DNA from: an uncultured Alphaproteobacteria bacterium
GTDB lineage: Bacteria; Pseudomonadota; Alphaproteobacteria; Paracaedibacterales; CAIULA01
Length of the DNA stretch: 38,744 nt
Assembly: GCA_903899945.1 (NCBI GenBank)
Contig: CAIULA010000042.1
Location: 1 to 38,744 of the forward strand
Reading direction: 5' to 3'
A program made the translations under genes and the position numbers. Positions 25,507-35,849 of this stretch are shown here, piece by piece. Under the pieces are notes generated by a model, which saw only the letters and a program-made list of their open reading frames with translations, was not told the DNA's origin and did not search any database. Position 1 is the first letter of the stretch; the number at the start of each line of letters is the position of its first letter.

Positions 25507-26526
25507 TCAGCTATATGGATCTTCTAAACTTCTGGCCAATTCGTCTATGTTCTCCGGCGGCCAATTCTGTATAGCCATACCGAACCCAAGGCCCATTTGA
25601 GCCAAGACTTCCTTAATCTCATTCAAAGACTTACGGCCAAAATTTGGCGTCTTCAACATATCGCTCTCTGATTTTTGAACCAAATCGCCAATGTAGAAGA
25701 TATTTTCATTTTTCAAGCAGTTTGCCGATCTTACAGAAAGTTCAAGTTCATCAACTTTCTTTAATAGATTACGATTGAAAGGTAATTCATCCTTAGCATC
25801 GCGCTTCTCAGCTGCTCTTGGCTCATCAAAATTAATGAACTGCTGAAGCTGATCTTGCAAAATTCTTGCTGCATACGCAACCGCATCATCCGGCTTCATT
25901 GAACCATCAGTTACCACGCGCATCGTTAATTTGTCATAGTCCGTTCTTTGCCCAACACGTGTTTGCTCAACTTTGTAAACAACTCTTTTTACAGGACTGA
26001 AGATCGAGTCAATTGGAATAACACCGATTGGTTTGTCTTCATATACATGCTGGTTAGCAGGAACATACCCTTTGCCACTTTGGATTGTCATTTCCATGTT
26101 AAGAGTTGACCCTTCGTCCAAAGTACAAATAACAACCTCTGGGTCCAAAATATCAACCTCAGATGTTGCTTGTATATCTTTTGCCTTTACAACTCTTGGC
26201 CCAACAACCGATATTCTAACTCTTTTAGGAATATCAGAATTGAGTCTTACCCCAATTGTTTTTAGGTTCAAAATTATATCTGTTACATCTTCCATAACAC
26301 CTGGTATTGCAGAAAATTCATGCAACACACCATCAATTTTTACTGACGTTATCGCCGCTCCTTGCAAAGACGACAATAAAACACGACGAAGAGCGTTTCC
26401 TAACGTCATACCAAAGCCGCGCTCCAAAGGCTCAGCCACAATATCCGCTTCTCTTAACTCAGGGTCCAAATATTGGACATTGAGTTTGTATGTTTTTATC
26501 AGAGATTGCCAGTTTTTCTCAATCAC
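25507..26526 (-). CDS. rpoA: RNA polymerase alpha subunit
   Basis: Dimerises to nucleate RNA polymerase assembly and contacts UP elements and activators. The N-terminal domain (1 to about 235) has [20 protein letters not shown] and [17 protein letters not shown] linker leads to the C-terminal domain (about 255-325) with [15 protein letters not shown] and [16 protein letters not shown]. Length 339 is normal. The start is GTG (26524-26526), with GAGG 7 bases upstream. It stands between rpsK and rplQ as expected. Confidence 0.97.
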   Translation of the reverse strand: MIEKNWQSLIKTYKLNVQYLDPELREADIVAEPLERGFGMTLGNALRRVLLSSLQGAAITSVKIDGVLHEFSAIPGVMEDVTDIILNLKTIGVRLNSDIPKRVRISVVGPRVVKAKDIQATSEVDILDPEVVICTLDEGSTLNMEMTIQSGKGYVPANQHVYEDKPIGVIPIDSIFSPVKRVVYKVEQTRVGQRTDYDKLTMRVVTDGSMKPDDAVAYAARILQDQLQQFINFDEPRAAEKRDAKDELPFNRNLLKKVDELELSVRSANCLKNENIFYIGDLVQKSESDMLKTPNFGRKSLNEIKEVLAQMGLGFGMAIQNWPPENIDELARSLEDPYS

Positions 26527-26570
26527 AACCTTACCTCATATTTCAGAATCTAGAAAAAATAATAATAGAA

Positions 26571-26963
26571 TTAAACGCGCCTACGCTTTGGTGGACGGCA
26601 TCCATTATGAGGAACAGGAGTTACATCTCTTACCGAAGTTACATTGAATCCAACGGATTGTAGAGCCCTAAGCGCAGTCTCACGGCCAGAACCAGGCCCC
26701 TTTACAATAACGCTTACATTTTTAACCCCATGTTCTGCTGCTCTTTTTCCAGCATCTTCTGCTGCAATCTGAGCCGCATATGGCGTTGATTTCCTTGACC
26801 CCTTGAACCCTGCCATTCCTGCAGTTGCCCAAGAAATTGTGTTTCCTTGCTCGTCACTAATTGTAATCAACGTATTATTAAAAGTTGCATTTATATGCGC
26901 AACCGCATTGATAACGTTTTTTCTTTCGCGACGCTTAATGCGTCCAGCTGTTTTCTGTGCCAT
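26571..26963 (-). CDS. rpsK: 30S ribosomal protein S11
   Basis: Platform protein of the 30S subunit that contacts the Shine-Dalgarno duplex region. The C-terminal [18 protein letters not shown] and [16 protein letters not shown] are diagnostic. Length 130. It lies 20 bases after rpsM and 44 bases before rpoA. Confidence 0.97.
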   Translation of the reverse strand: MAQKTAGRIKRRERKNVINAVAHINATFNNTLITISDEQGNTISWATAGMAGFKGSRKSTPYAAQIAAEDAGKRAAEHGVKNVSVIVKGPGSGRETALRALQSVGFNVTSVRDVTPVPHNGCRPPKRRRV

Positions 26964-26983
26964 TTTTCACCTAACTCTAACTA

Positions 26984-27361
26984 TTATTTTCCAACCATTT
27001 TTTTACCAGCAATTGGAACTGCTTTACCCTTACGAGTTCTTGCATTTGTGTGTGTTCTCTGACCGCGAACTGGAAGTCCCTTTCTATGACGAAGCCCTCT
27101 ATAGCAACCCAAATCCATGACTCGTTTAATATTCATAGACACTTCACGTCTTAAATCACCTTCAACGTTATAATTTTTGTCGATGACTTCGCGTATTTTT
27201 AAAATTTCTTGATCGGTTAGTTCATGCACTCTCTTTGCCATATCAATCCCTGTGGATTCCATTATTTGCTGAGCGCGATTTTCGCCGATTCCATAAATGT
27301 AAGTTAGCGCCACAAACACTTTTTTTTGTGTTGGGATGTTAACACCTGCTATACGTGCCAA
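26984..27361 (-). CDS. rpsM: 30S ribosomal protein S13, TTG start
   Basis: Head protein of the 30S subunit making bridges B1a/B1b. The universal N terminus [13 protein letters not shown] fixes the start, whose codon is TTG (27359-27361) with AGAAGGAG 7 bases ahead. The [20 protein letters not shown] motif and a basic tail are present; length 125. Its first 23 bases overlap the end of adk. No rpmJ lies between secY/adk and rpsM. Confidence 0.96.
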   Translation of the reverse strand: MARIAGVNIPTQKKVFVALTYIYGIGENRAQQIMESTGIDMAKRVHELTDQEILKIREVIDKNYNVEGDLRREVSMNIKRVMDLGCYRGLRHRKGLPVRGQRTHTNARTRKGKAVPIAGKKMVGK

Positions 27362-28034
27362 TATTCTTCTCCTTCTTGCTCTTTCCTGATATGGCGTCTA
27401 TTTCTTGTTGCACTTGCCTTCTGACCAAATTAATTGGCTGATTAGCATTAATTCCTACCATTATACCTTTACTTTTGTAAAACTCTTTTAACGGCTCTGT
27501 CTTAAGATGGTACTCATTAAGACGTTGCCTTACACTTTCACTTGTATCATCCGATCTACGTTCAAGCCTTGTTCCTCCGCAATTATCACATACACCCTCA
27601 ATTGAAGGCGGATTTGAACTTACATGAAATACATGTTTACAGTCAGCACATGTAATTCGTCCCAAGATTCTATCTATGATAACATTATCTGCAATCGAGA
27701 AGCTTATGACCGCGTCTATTTGCCGGTGAATTGACCTTAAATAGTTTTCAAATGCTGTTGCCTGGCTAACCGTTCTCGGAAAACCATCAAATAATATACT
27801 CTTTGCCCCCTCTGTTGCAACGACTTTCTGCACAAGAGATAAAACTGTATCCCCCGGCATTAACTTTCCGGTCTTATAAGACTCTTCAATTTGCTTACCA
27901 AATTCAGTCTGCGCCTTAATTTCAGCTCTTATTAAATCACCAGAAGAAATTACAGTGAAACCATTCTCTTGCTGCAAATACTGCGCTTGAGTCCCTTTTC
28001 CGCAACCAGGAGGACCAAAAAAAACCAAAAACAT
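27339..28034 (-). CDS. adk: Adenylate kinase, zinc-type LID
   Basis: Balances ATP, ADP and AMP in the cytoplasm. It has the P-loop GPPGCGKGT (8-16), the AMP-binding DGFPRT (83-88) and a structural-zinc LID with Cys129, Cys132, Cys149 and Cys152. The 231 residues include a lysine-rich C-terminal tail ([15 protein letters not shown]) that seems to exist because its codons carry the rpsM ribosome-binding site and start. Its ATG follows the secY stop with no gap. The secY-adk-rpsM order is typical of alphaproteobacteria. Confidence 0.97.
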   Translation of the reverse strand: MFLVFFGPPGCGKGTQAQYLQQENGFTVISSGDLIRAEIKAQTEFGKQIEESYKTGKLMPGDTVLSLVQKVVATEGAKSILFDGFPRTVSQATAFENYLRSIHRQIDAVISFSIADNVIIDRILGRITCADCKHVFHVSSNPPSIEGVCDNCGGTRLERRSDDTSESVRQRLNEYHLKTEPLKEFYKSKGIMVGINANQPINLVRRQVQQEIDAISGKSKKEKNIGTYSRC

Positions 28035-29378
28035 TTAAAGCTTACCCTTGAGTTTCGCTTTTTTAATAAGTCCCCCATACTGGTGAGCAACTAAATGTGA
28101 TTGTATCTGACCAATGGTGTCAATTGTCACACTGACTACGATCAACAAACTTGTACCGCCAAAATAGAACGGCAGAGATACCCTTGATAAAATAAGTTCA
28201 GGTAACACACAAATCGATGCAAGATACAAAGCCCCGACTGCAGTAAGTCTTGTAAGAACATAATCCAAATACTCTGCGGTTTGTTGGCCTGGCCTAATTC
28301 CGGGTATGTACGTCCCCATTTTTCTTAAGTTTTCAGCAGTTTCATTCGGATTAAACATGAGAGCTGTGTAGAAAAAAGCAAAGAAGATTATCAATCCTAC
28401 GAACAACATAATATATATAGGATGCCCATGACTAAAAAAGCGAGCTATAAAGGCAACCCATGAATCAGGAGAAGGTGAAGAAAATCCAACGATCGTTGCC
28501 GGCAATAAAAGCAATGACGATGCAAAAATTGGAGGAATCACACCCGCACTATTAAGCTTTAAGGGTAAATGAGTATTCTGTGAAACAGCAGGCATGTTTG
28601 CTGTCATTTGACGCTTAGGATATTGAATTGGTATTTTCCTTTGAGCTTTTTCCATAAATACGATGTATCCAATAACCAATGCAATCATTGCAAGAACACC
28701 AACAATAACTAGCGCAGATAATGCGCCCTGCCGTCCTAATTCAAAAGTATTGAACACGGCCTGAGGCAAGTTTGCAACGATACCTGCATAAATAACAATA
28801 GATATTCCATTACCAATTCCCCGAGACGTTATTTGCTCACCAATCCACATAATAAAGAGAGTTCCCCCTGTAAGGGTAACAACAGTCGTCAGCTTAAAAA
28901 ATAGCCCAGGGTCCAATACGGCTGAACCTGAATGCCCAACTATCTTCTCAAGACCAACGGCTATCCCATAAGATTGCAGGCATGCCAAAAGAACTGTACC
29001 ATATCTGGTATATTGATTTAATTTACGTCTCCCCATCTCTCCTTCTTTTTTAAGGGCTTCTAGATGTGGAGATATTGAAGTTAAAAGTTGAACAATAATG
29101 CTGGCTGAAATGTACGGCATTATGTTGAGTGAGAAAATGGTCATACGACCAATCGCACCACCAGAAAACATATCCAGTATGCCTAAAATTCCACTTCCAT
29201 TTGTTCTTGTAAACTCAGCTATAATAAGTGGATTAATTCCAGGCAAAGGCACATAGGTCCCAAGCCTATAAATTACAAGAGCCGCAAGTGTGAACCATAT
29301 TCTCTTTTTTAGGTCTTCAGCTTTGCCAAAAGACGAAAAACTTACACTATTCGCAAGTTGTTCAATTGCAGACGACAT
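28035..29378 (-). CDS. secY: Preprotein translocase subunit SecY
   Basis: Pore subunit of the SecYEG channel in the inner membrane, with about ten transmembrane helices over 447 residues. YRLGTYVPLPGINP near the start, GIGNGISIVIYAGIVA, and the C-terminal cytosolic loop GTYIPGIRPGQQTAEYLDYV are diagnostic. It follows rplO by 28 bases and directly abuts adk, so it shares the spc-type ribosomal transcript. Confidence 0.97.
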   Translation of the reverse strand: MSSAIEQLANSVSFSSFGKAEDLKKRIWFTLAALVIYRLGTYVPLPGINPLIIAEFTRTNGSGILGILDMFSGGAIGRMTIFSLNIMPYISASIIVQLLTSISPHLEALKKEGEMGRRKLNQYTRYGTVLLACLQSYGIAVGLEKIVGHSGSAVLDPGLFFKLTTVVTLTGGTLFIMWIGEQITSRGIGNGISIVIYAGIVANLPQAVFNTFELGRQGALSALVIVGVLAMIALVIGYIVFMEKAQRKIPIQYPKRQMTANMPAVSQNTHLPLKLNSAGVIPPIFASSLLLLPATIVGFSSPSPDSWVAFIARFFSHGHPIYIMLFVGLIIFFAFFYTALMFNPNETAENLRKMGTYIPGIRPGQQTAEYLDYVLTRLTAVGALYLASICVLPELILSRVSLPFYFGGTSLLIVVSVTIDTIGQIQSHLVAHQYGGLIKKAKLKGKL

Positions 29379-29406
29379 ACTACCCCTAGCTTTTGTAATG
29401 AGGACA

Positions 29407-29868
29407 TTATTCTATGATAAGAAAACCACCAACTTTTTCAAGTTCTGATTGAGCTTTTTTTGTTGCACGTGTTACTGCAATCTTCATATCCTTCTTAGGC
29501 GTTCCATTTGCAAGCAAAGACACACCCTTAAGATGTGCAGGCATATAACCATGCTTAATCAAGAGTTCACGATCTATTTGATCATCCTTTTCAACCAAAC
29601 CTTTTTCTAAAATTTGATTCACTTTATAGAAATCGAGTTCATATAAAGGAACTCTATGAATATTAACGAAACCACGTTTCGGCAAACGACGATATATCGG
29701 TGTTTGACCACCTTCAAATCCATTGATTGCCACACCTGATCTAGCCGTTTGACCTTTGCCACCTCGACCTGATGTCTTACCCAAACCAGAACCAATACCT
29801 CTCCCAAGCAATTTTTTAACTGTTCGAGCGCCTTTGTTGTCTTTTATTGTATTAATTTTTAAAGTCAT
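29407..29868 (-). CDS. rplO: 50S ribosomal protein L15
   Basis: Late-assembly protein of the 50S subunit. The long glycine- and arginine-rich N-terminal arm (GRGIGSGLGKTSGRGGKGQ) and FEGGQTPIYRRLPKRGF are characteristic. Length 153. It is followed by secY and preceded by rpmD. Confidence 0.97.
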   Translation of the reverse strand: MTLKINTIKDNKGARTVKKLLGRGIGSGLGKTSGRGGKGQTARSGVAINGFEGGQTPIYRRLPKRGFVNIHRVPLYELDFYKVNQILEKGLVEKDDQIDRELLIKHGYMPAHLKGVSLLANGTPKKDMKIAVTRATKKAQSELEKVGGFLIIE

Positions 29869-29898
29869 TTTGAAAATCCTTAAACCTTTGCGTTCCAG

Positions 29899-30096
29899 TT
29901 ACTCTGAAATTACACGAACCATATGAGCAACCTTTATAAGTAATCCTTGAATCGAGGGAGAATCTTCTAGCTCTCTCACCGCATTTATTCTGCCAAGACC
30001 TAGAGATTTCAAGTATTCCCGTTGAATTGCATTACGTCTGATCGGACTTGCATATTGCTGTATCGTTATGGTTTTCTTTTTTGCTTTTGTCGACAT
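29899..30096 (-). CDS. rpmD: 50S ribosomal protein L30
   Basis: A 65-residue L30 with the core pattern IQQYASPIRRNAIQREYLKS, then LGLGRINAVRELEDSPSIQG. Normal place between rpsE and rplO. L30 is absent from some bacteria, so its retention here is informative. Confidence 0.95.
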   Translation of the reverse strand: MSTKAKKKTITIQQYASPIRRNAIQREYLKSLGLGRINAVRELEDSPSIQGLLIKVAHMVRVISE

Positions 30097-30131
30097 TATT
30101 CACACTCTTTAGTAACTAAATTTTCCGAGGC

Positions 30132-30701
30132 TTAGTTTTTCTCTGTCACTTGTTCTTTTTCTGATGATCCGTGAGTATCACGTCTAGCTACGATTTCACT
30201 TAACTTCTTTCCAAGCTTGTTTGCGACATGACGAGGAGAAGAAACTGATTTCAAAGCTTCGATTGTTGCACGAACTGTATTGTGATAGTTGGTAGATCCT
30301 ACCGATTTACTTACCACATCGTGCAGACCAAGTGCCTCAAAAACCGCACGCATCGCACCACCGGCAATAACACCGGTTCCTGGAGACGCACTACGCAAAA
30401 ACACATTTCCGGCGCCTATTCTGGCATGAACATCATGATGGAGCGTTCTACCCTCTCTTAAAGGCACTCGAATCATGGACTTTTTTGCCTTATCAGATGC
30501 TTTCCTAACAGCCTCAGGAACTTCACGAGCCTTACCCGTGGCGTATCCTACACGACCTTTTCCATCACCGATCACAACAAGAGCTGAAAAACGAAGGGTC
30601 TTACCGCCTTTTACAACTTTTGTAACTCTTCGTACACTTACCAATTTCTCGATAAGTTGTTCCTCTTTTGAAGAGCTTTCATTTACATTGGGTCTTGCCA
30701 T
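30132..30701 (-). CDS. rpsE: 30S ribosomal protein S5
   Basis: S5 helps secure decoding accuracy and 30S helicase activity. The double-stranded-RNA-binding-like half has [20 protein letters not shown] and [20 protein letters not shown]. The C-terminal half has [17 protein letters not shown]. At 189 residues it carries a charged C-terminal tail ([18 protein letters not shown]). Confidence 0.97.
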   Translation of the reverse strand: MARPNVNESSSKEEQLIEKLVSVRRVTKVVKGGKTLRFSALVVIGDGKGRVGYATGKAREVPEAVRKASDKAKKSMIRVPLREGRTLHHDVHARIGAGNVFLRSASPGTGVIAGGAMRAVFEALGLHDVVSKSVGSTNYHNTVRATIEALKSVSSPRHVANKLGKKLSEIVARRDTHGSSEKEQVTEKN

Positions 30702-30712
30702 ATCTTACAATC

Positions 30713-31072
30713 CTAAAATTTCAAACCATTTTCACGCGCACTATCAGCAAGAGCCTTTATGCGACCATGATACAAAAAACCTGACCTATCAAAAACAACA
30801 GAAGTAATACCTTTTTTGGCAGCCTCTTCGGCTATTTTTTTTCCTACAAAAATCGCAGCATCTTTATTGCCACCATTTTTTAATTTTTTTCCATCAGAAG
30901 AAAGAGTCGAAGCTGCTGCAATTGTTTGTGATTTTACATCATCAATAATTTGTGCATACATATGAGTATTTGTTCGGTGCACACTCAAACGAAGTTTACC
31001 TGGGGAAACCTGGCTAATCTTCGTCCTTTGACGTAATTTTCTCCGTTGGCGTAATTCAGAAGATGACAACAT
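30713..31072 (-). CDS. rplR: 50S ribosomal protein L18
   Basis: A 5S rRNA-binding protein of the central protuberance. Its basic N terminus ([12 protein letters not shown]) and the core [18 protein letters not shown] and [20 protein letters not shown] are typical. Length 119. It follows rplF with one base between stop and start. Confidence 0.97.
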   Translation of the reverse strand: MLSSSELRQRRKLRQRTKISQVSPGKLRLSVHRTNTHMYAQIIDDVKSQTIAAASTLSSDGKKLKNGGNKDAAIFVGKKIAEEAAKKGITSVVFDRSGFLYHGRIKALADSARENGLKF

Positions 31073-31073
31073 T

Positions 31074-31607
31074 TTACTTCTTCTTTCCTTCTTTTCTAAC
31101 TACATATTCATTTTGACGTATGACACCCTTACCTTTATATGGTTCAGGTTTACGATAGTTTCTTAAAACTGCCGCAATTTGTCCAACTTTTTGCTTGGAC
31201 GCACCACTAATTGCAATTGACGTAGGCTTTTCGCATTTGATCGAAATACCCTGAGGAATCTCGTAAACAATGTCATGGCTAAAGCCCAGCTGCATTGTTA
31301 GTTTATTACCTGCCACAGAAGCTCTATAACCAACACCATTGAGATCAAGATTAACTGTAAAACCCTGGTCTAATCCCTGCACCATATTAGCAACATTTCT
31401 TTGGGTGGTCCCCCAAAACATTCTAACTGGCAATGTATCATTTATTGGCATAAGTTTTATGCCAGAGCTTGTTTTTTCAATAGTAACACACTCAGGAACT
31501 TGGTACAGATCTGCACCTAGTTTTCCTTTAAAGCTAAGCAAATTGCCGTTCTGCGTAAATGTTACAGAGGACGGAATCACAATTTCATTTTTACCGACAC
31601 GAGACAT
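31074..31607 (-). CDS. rplF: 50S ribosomal protein L6
   Basis: L6 sits near the factor-binding stalk base. It starts [15 protein letters not shown] and ends with the conserved [20 protein letters not shown] and KEGKKK. Length 177, with both repeated alpha/beta domains present. Confidence 0.97.
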   Translation of the reverse strand: MSRVGKNEIVIPSSVTFTQNGNLLSFKGKLGADLYQVPECVTIEKTSSGIKLMPINDTLPVRMFWGTTQRNVANMVQGLDQGFTVNLDLNGVGYRASVAGNKLTMQLGFSHDIVYEIPQGISIKCEKPTSIAISGASKQKVGQIAAVLRNYRKPEPYKGKGVIRQNEYVVRKEGKKK

Positions 31608-31616
31608 AATTAAATC

Positions 31617-32015
31617 CTAGAATACTGTGCAAATTACTTCTCCGCCAACCGCCTTTTTGCGTGCCTGAACATCAGACATCACACCTTCGGATGTAGAGAG
31701 AATATTAATACCGAGACCATTGCTCACGAGCTTTAAGTCTTTTATGGATGAGTATACACGACGGCCTGGCTTTGAAACTCTTTCAATGGTTCGGATTACA
31801 GGCTGCCCCTCTAAATACTTCAGCTCAACCTTAAGCTCATCCCTGCCACTTTCATTTTTAACCACTGAAAATCCTCTAATATAACCTTCAGCTGCAAGCA
31901 CATTCAATACGTTTGCTCTCGCATTAGAATATGGACTCATTAAATCCTTTTTCCCAACTCTTTGAGCGTTACGGATTCTTGTGAGTAAGTCCCCAATTGG
32001 ATCTGATATTGTCAT
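31617..32015 (-). CDS. rpsH: 30S ribosomal protein S8
   Basis: S8 binds the central domain of 16S rRNA and is often the translational repressor of the spc operon. I place the start at ATG 32013-32015, giving the canonical MTISDPIGDLLTRIRNAQ and 132 residues. A TTG four codons upstream is in frame but overlaps the rpsN stop. The C-terminal STSEGVMSDVQARKKAVGGE is diagnostic. Confidence 0.95.
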   Translation of the reverse strand: MTISDPIGDLLTRIRNAQRVGKKDLMSPYSNARANVLNVLAAEGYIRGFSVVKNESGRDELKVELKYLEGQPVIRTIERVSKPGRRVYSSIKDLKLVSNGLGINILSTSEGVMSDVQARKKAVGGEVICTVF

Positions 32016-32020
32016 AGTTT

Positions 32021-32326
32021 TTACCAACTCGCCTTAATAATACCTGGTATTAGACCATGAGAGCCAAGCTCTCTAAGCGCAATACGTGACATCTTGAATT
32101 TCCTATAATAACCACGTGGACGTCCTGTGACCTCACAGCGATTGCGTATACGTGTTGCTGAGGCAGAACGAGTCATTTCAGCTAATTTATGCGTCAATGT
32201 TAAACGATCCTCAAAAGGTAGTGTTTTATCTTTTAAACGATCTTTCACTGATTCTCTCGTCTTTTTATGAGCCTCAACGATTCTTCGTTTTCTATTATTA
32301 TTCTCGATTGCACTTTTTTTAGCCAT
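32021..32326 (-). CDS. rpsN: 30S ribosomal protein S14 (zinc-free type)
   Basis: The 101-residue C-minus form of S14: only one cysteine ([16 protein letters not shown]) and no CxxC zinc pairs, so it does not need zinc. It ends with the conserved [20 protein letters not shown] and SW. It starts 14 bases after the rplE stop and ends just before rpsH. Confidence 0.97.
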   Translation of the reverse strand: MAKKSAIENNNRKRRIVEAHKKTRESVKDRLKDKTLPFEDRLTLTHKLAEMTRSASATRIRNRCEVTGRPRGYYRKFKMSRIALRELGSHGLIPGIIKASW

Positions 32327-32340
32327 TCGTCAAACTCACA

Positions 32341-32880
32341 TTATTTGCTAAAAGGAAAGTTTAGAGCCGTCAATAACTCTAAAGCTTCTTTGTCTGTTTT
32401 TGCAGTTGTACACACAGTCACATCCATACCACGAATTTTATCAACCTTATCGTAGTTAATTTCTGGAAATATAATTTGCTCTTTTAAACCCAAAGAGTAA
32501 TTCCCTTTTCCATCAAAACTTTTCTTAGAAAGACCTCTAAAGTCACGGACTCTGGGTAAAGCTATGTTAATAAGTCTATCTAAAAACTCATACATCTTTT
32601 CTTTACGCAACGTAACCTTTGCACCAATGTTCATACCTTCACGCAACTTGAAACCAGCTATTGATTTCTTTGCCTTCGTAATTACAGGCTTCTGACCAGC
32701 AATTGCCGTTAGGTCATCCACTGCAAATTGTAATTTCTTACTATCTTGAGTTGCTTCACCTACGCTCATATTCACAACAATCTTCGTTACTCTAGGCACC
32801 TGAAGTTTGTTCTTAATTCCAAGGTTTTTCATAACCGTGGCATGCAACTCTTTTTCAAATTTTTCTTTTAAGCCTGTCAT
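32341..32880 (-). CDS. rplE: 50S ribosomal protein L5
   Basis: A 5S rRNA-binding protein that contacts P-site t[39 protein letters not shown] and [20 protein letters not shown] are present over 179 residues, the normal length. It stands between rplX and rpsN. Confidence 0.97.
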   Translation of the reverse strand: MTGLKEKFEKELHATVMKNLGIKNKLQVPRVTKIVVNMSVGEATQDSKKLQFAVDDLTAIAGQKPVITKAKKSIAGFKLREGMNIGAKVTLRKEKMYEFLDRLINIALPRVRDFRGLSKKSFDGKGNYSLGLKEQIIFPEINYDKVDKIRGMDVTVCTTAKTDKEALELLTALNFPFSK

Positions 32881-32917
32881 TACACTTTAAACCCCAACTG
32901 GGTCTCCTCAAAATTTC

Positions 32918-33238
32918 TTAAAGCAAAGCACCTGATTTTTTAAAAAATCGGACCTTATTACCATCTTTATCAGTTTTATATCCAATCTTTGCCGGCTGAT
33001 CACTTGAAGGATCAATATGGCTTAGATTCGAAACATGAATCGGTAAATTTTTAGTCACAGGGCCGTTTGGATTCATTTGCGTTGGTTTTTTGTTTCTTGT
33101 CACAACATTTACACCTTCAACTAAAGCTTTACCTTCACTTAAAAGTACCTTTGTCACAATTCCACGCTTTCCACGTTCTTTACCGGTTGTAACCTGAACA
33201 GTATCACCTTTTTTAATTTTAAATTTAGGTTGAGTCAT
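32918..33238 (-). CDS. rplX: 50S ribosomal protein L24
   Basis: An assembly-initiating 50S protein with an N-terminal KOW motif (IKKGDTVQVTTGKERGKRGI). The following VNVVTRNKKPTQMNPNG is typical. Length 106. Its ATG shares one base with the rplN stop (TAATG), so the two are translationally coupled. Confidence 0.96.
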   Translation of the reverse strand: MTQPKFKIKKGDTVQVTTGKERGKRGIVTKVLLSEGKALVEGVNVVTRNKKPTQMNPNGPVTKNLPIHVSNLSHIDPSSDQPAKIGYKTDKDGNKVRFFKKSGALL

Positions 33239-33606
33239 TATAGAACCTCTGGCGCTAAGGAAATAATTTTCATATATCCGGCAGAGCGTAGCTCACGCGT
33301 TACCGGACCGAATATACGGCTTCCAATAGGCTCACCCTGCTTGTTAATTAAAACTGCTGCATTCTGGTCAAAAGCTATTAGAGAACCATCTATTCTTTTT
33401 ACAGCTTGTTTTGTTCTAACAATAACAGCTCTATGTACGTCGCCCTTCTTCACTTTACCCTTTGGCATAGCGTCTTTAATAGAGACAACAATAACATCAC
33501 CTACTGATGCATATTTACGCTTTGATCCGCCCAATACTTTAATGCACAAAACTTCCTTGGCACCAGAGTTGTCAGCAACATCTAAACGGGATTCCACTTG
33601 TATCAT
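33238..33606 (-). CDS. rplN: 50S ribosomal protein L14
   Basis: L14 forms part of bridge B8 and binds RsfS. It begins [20 protein letters not shown] and includes [13 protein letters not shown] and [14 protein letters not shown]. Length 122 is the family norm. Confidence 0.97.
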   Translation of the reverse strand: MIQVESRLDVADNSGAKEVLCIKVLGGSKRKYASVGDVIVVSIKDAMPKGKVKKGDVHRAVIVRTKQAVKRIDGSLIAFDQNAAVLINKQGEPIGSRIFGPVTRELRSAGYMKIISLAPEVL

Positions 33607-33629
33607 AATTAAACTCTCTTCTCACAAGA

Positions 33630-33866
33630 CTACGCTGGCTTTTCTGCCACAACCCACTTTTTTGTTTTTGATATAGGCTTTGATTCAATAATGCTAACAG
33701 CATCACCAATTTTGTATACATTATTATTATCATGCGCGGCATATTTACAGTGCTTTTTTATATATTTTTTATATACAGGGTGCATAATGTTCTTTTCTAC
33801 ACGAACGATTACGGTTTTATCACCCTTATCACTGACAACTATACCTTGCAACACTCGGCGTGGCAT
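33630..33866 (-). CDS. rpsQ: 30S ribosomal protein S17
   Basis: A primary 16S-binding protein with an OB fold. [19 protein letters not shown] opens the protein, and [18 protein letters not shown] and [20 protein letters not shown] follow. Length 78. It lies between rpmC and rplN. Confidence 0.96.
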   Translation of the reverse strand: MPRRVLQGIVVSDKGDKTVIVRVEKNIMHPVYKKYIKKHCKYAAHDNNNVYKIGDAVSIIESKPISKTKKWVVAEKPA

Positions 33867-33880
33867 TGCTTATCTCCTAC

Positions 33881-34072
33881 TTATGCTGACTTTAGCTGTT
33901 TTAGTTTCGTTTTGATGCGAGCAATATCTCTGCGGCACTGGCGAAAACGAGACACATTAACTGTCTGATTTACTTTTGCCTGCACTCGTAAATTGAGCAT
34001 CTCTTTTTTCAAATCGCCACATACTTGATGTAGCTCTGACACTGTCTTACCAGTTAACTCTTCAAACTTCAT
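33881..34072 (-). CDS. rpmC: 50S ribosomal protein L29
   Basis: A 63-residue two-helix protein at the tunnel exit, next to L23. MKFEELTGKTVSELHQ, LKKEMLNLRVQAKVNQT and the terminal RRDIARIKTKLKQ are typical. It follows rplP by 15 bases. Confidence 0.96.
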   Translation of the reverse strand: MKFEELTGKTVSELHQVCGDLKKEMLNLRVQAKVNQTVNVSRFRQCRRDIARIKTKLKQLKSA

Positions 34073-34087
34073 AGCACTACCATTCTT

Positions 34088-34498
34088 CTAAGCTATTCGT
34101 TTAATAAACTTTGTTTGGATAGGTAACTTTGCAGCAGCCAATGAAAAGGCCCTTTCAGCAACCTCAGGAGCAACCCCATCCAACTCAAACATAACTCTTC
34201 CAGGTTTAACCCTGCACACCCAAAACTCAGGAGCCCCCTTACCGCTCCCCATACGGACTTCGGCGGGCTTTCTTGAGACCGGGACATCTGGAAATATACG
34301 AATCCACACTCTTCCTACACGACGTATATGACGGGTAATCGCCCTGCGAGCCGCCTCTATCTGACGCGCCGTAATTCGAGCGGGTTCTAAAGCTTTCAAT
34401 CCATAGCTGCCAAAACTGACAGAAACTCCAGCTTTAGCGACTCCATGGATTCGCCCCTTAAAGGCTTTCCTATATTTTGTCTTTTTAGGTAATAACAT
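34088..34498 (-). CDS. rplP: 50S ribosomal protein L16
   Basis: L16 lines the A-site tRNA path of the 50S subunit. [19 protein letters not shown] opens it. [20 protein letters not shown] and [20 protein letters not shown] are diagnostic, including the arginine segment that is hydroxylated in some bacteria. Length 136. Confidence 0.97.
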   Translation of the reverse strand: MLLPKKTKYRKAFKGRIHGVAKAGVSVSFGSYGLKALEPARITARQIEAARRAITRHIRRVGRVWIRIFPDVPVSRKPAEVRMGSGKGAPEFWVCRVKPGRVMFELDGVAPEVAERAFSLAAAKLPIQTKFIKRIA

Positions 34499-34514
34499 AA
34501 TAGCCTCTAAAAAT

Positions 34515-35192
34515 CTAGCGATTTAAAACGTATTCGTTTGTTTTTTTATCTTGAGCCATAGGATCATGATCTTTAATCTCACCCTTATAGACCCAAACTT
34601 TAACACCACAAGTACCATAAGTTGTTTTTGCTGTACCTGTTCCGTAGTCAATATCGGAACGCAATGTATGAAGAGGAACACGTCCTTCTCTGTACCATTC
34701 CATACGAGCAATCTCAGCACCGCCCAAACGACCTGAACAGTTTACTCTGATACCTAAAGCACCTAACTTCATTGCAGCTTGCATTGCTCTCTTCATAGCC
34801 CTACGAAATGAAACTCGTCTTTCAATTTGCTGAGCAATGCCATCTGCTATTAATTTTGCATCTAATTCAGGCTTCCGAATTTCTACAATATTAATGGCCA
34901 CTTCGACTTTTGCAATCTGTGCCAATCTTTGCTTTAACTTCTCGATATCAACACCCTTTTTCCCAATAAGGACTCCAGGTCTTGCTGTGTAAATATTTAA
35001 ACGTGCCTTTTTCGCAGGTCGTTCAATTACAACTTTGGAAATACCTGCTTGCACTAACGTTGCATGCACATAATTACGGATCGCCAAATCCTCGTGTAAT
35101 AGTTTTCCATAATCTTTTCCGGAAAACCAACGAGAATCCCAGGTTTTGTTAATTCCTAATCTTAATCCGATTGGGTTTACTTTTTGACCCAT
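34515..35192 (-). CDS. rpsC: 30S ribosomal protein S3
   Basis: S3 helps form the mRNA entry channel. [20 protein letters not shown] starts it. A KH domain follows with [17 protein letters not shown], and the C-terminal domain has [20 protein letters not shown] and [14 protein letters not shown]. At 225 residues it has a short tail. Confidence 0.97.
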   Translation of the reverse strand: MGQKVNPIGLRLGINKTWDSRWFSGKDYGKLLHEDLAIRNYVHATLVQAGISKVVIERPAKKARLNIYTARPGVLIGKKGVDIEKLKQRLAQIAKVEVAINIVEIRKPELDAKLIADGIAQQIERRVSFRRAMKRAMQAAMKLGALGIRVNCSGRLGGAEIARMEWYREGRVPLHTLRSDIDYGTGTAKTTYGTCGVKVWVYKGEIKDHDPMAQDKKTNEYVLNR

Positions 35193-35198
35193 AGCCGT

Positions 35199-35546
35199 TT
35201 AAACCTCTTTCTCTGCAACTTTAATACTTAGATGACTAAATACTTTCTGTATTGATGAAGCGCGCCCCTTTGCTCTTGCATGAAATCTCTTAAGCTTGAG
35301 CGCGTGCCCAACATAAGCCTCATGAATATAAAGACGGTCTATATCCATCCCATGGTTATTCTCTGCATTCGCAATTGCCGACAAAACTGTCTTTTTAACG
35401 TCATGCGCTGTTCTTTTCTGGGAAAAAGTCAGAAAGTTTAAAGCACTTTCTACCTTCATTCCACGAATTTTCGCAGCAACCAAATTTAACTTTCGAGGGC
35501 TAACTCGAAGAGTTTTTAAAACGGCTTGTGCTGTTTTTTGCTTCAT
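35199..35546 (-). CDS. rplV: 50S ribosomal protein L22
   Basis: L22 has a long hairpin that reaches into the exit tunnel. [36 protein letters not shown] and the loop [16 protein letters not shown] are present over 115 residues. It ends 6 bases before rpsC. Confidence 0.97.
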   Translation of the reverse strand: MKQKTAQAVLKTLRVSPRKLNLVAAKIRGMKVESALNFLTFSQKRTAHDVKKTVLSAIANAENNHGMDIDRLYIHEAYVGHALKLKRFHARAKGRASSIQKVFSHLSIKVAEKEV

Positions 35547-35562
35547 CTTAATCTCTCACTAC

Positions 35563-35838
35563 TTACTTTTTGGACTTTTTATCAGCACCATGCCCATAAT
35601 ATGTGCGTGTGGGTGCGAATTCACCAAGCTTATGTCCTACCATATTCTCTGTCACATAAACAGGAATAAATTTATGTCCATTATAAACGCCGAAAGTTAC
35701 CCCTATAAATTGAGGAATAATTGTGGAGCGCCTAGACCATGTTTTAACGACTTCCTTACGGCCAGACGCTAAAATGGTTTCAGCTTTCTTAATTAAATAT
35801 CGGTCAAAAAATGGACCTTTCCATACTGATCTTGTCAA
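35563..35838 (-). CDS. rpsS: 30S ribosomal protein S19, TTG start
   Basis: Head protein next to S13 and the A-site finger bridge. The conserved N terminus [20 protein letters not shown] fixes the start, whose codon is TTG (35836-35838) with GGAG 6 bases ahead. [20 protein letters not shown] and [20 protein letters not shown] are diagnostic. Length 91. Confidence 0.96.
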   Translation of the reverse strand: MTRSVWKGPFFDRYLIKKAETILASGRKEVVKTWSRRSTIIPQFIGVTFGVYNGHKFIPVYVTENMVGHKLGEFAPTRTYYGHGADKKSKK

Positions 35839-35849
35839 GGCTAACTCCG

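Noticed and set aside
26033..26647. A 204-codon open frame antisense to rpoA and rpsK
   Set aside because: It lies wholly opposite well-supported genes, has no Shine-Dalgarno and a composition expected from a reverse-strand shadow.
27362..28034. Loss of rpmJ (L36) between secY and rpsM
   Set aside because: Alphaproteobacteria usually carry adk here and rpmJ elsewhere, so absence at this spot is not unusual.
33230..33676. A 148-codon open frame antisense to rplN and part of rpsQ
   Set aside because: Antisense shadow of ribosomal genes; no domain and no initiation signal.
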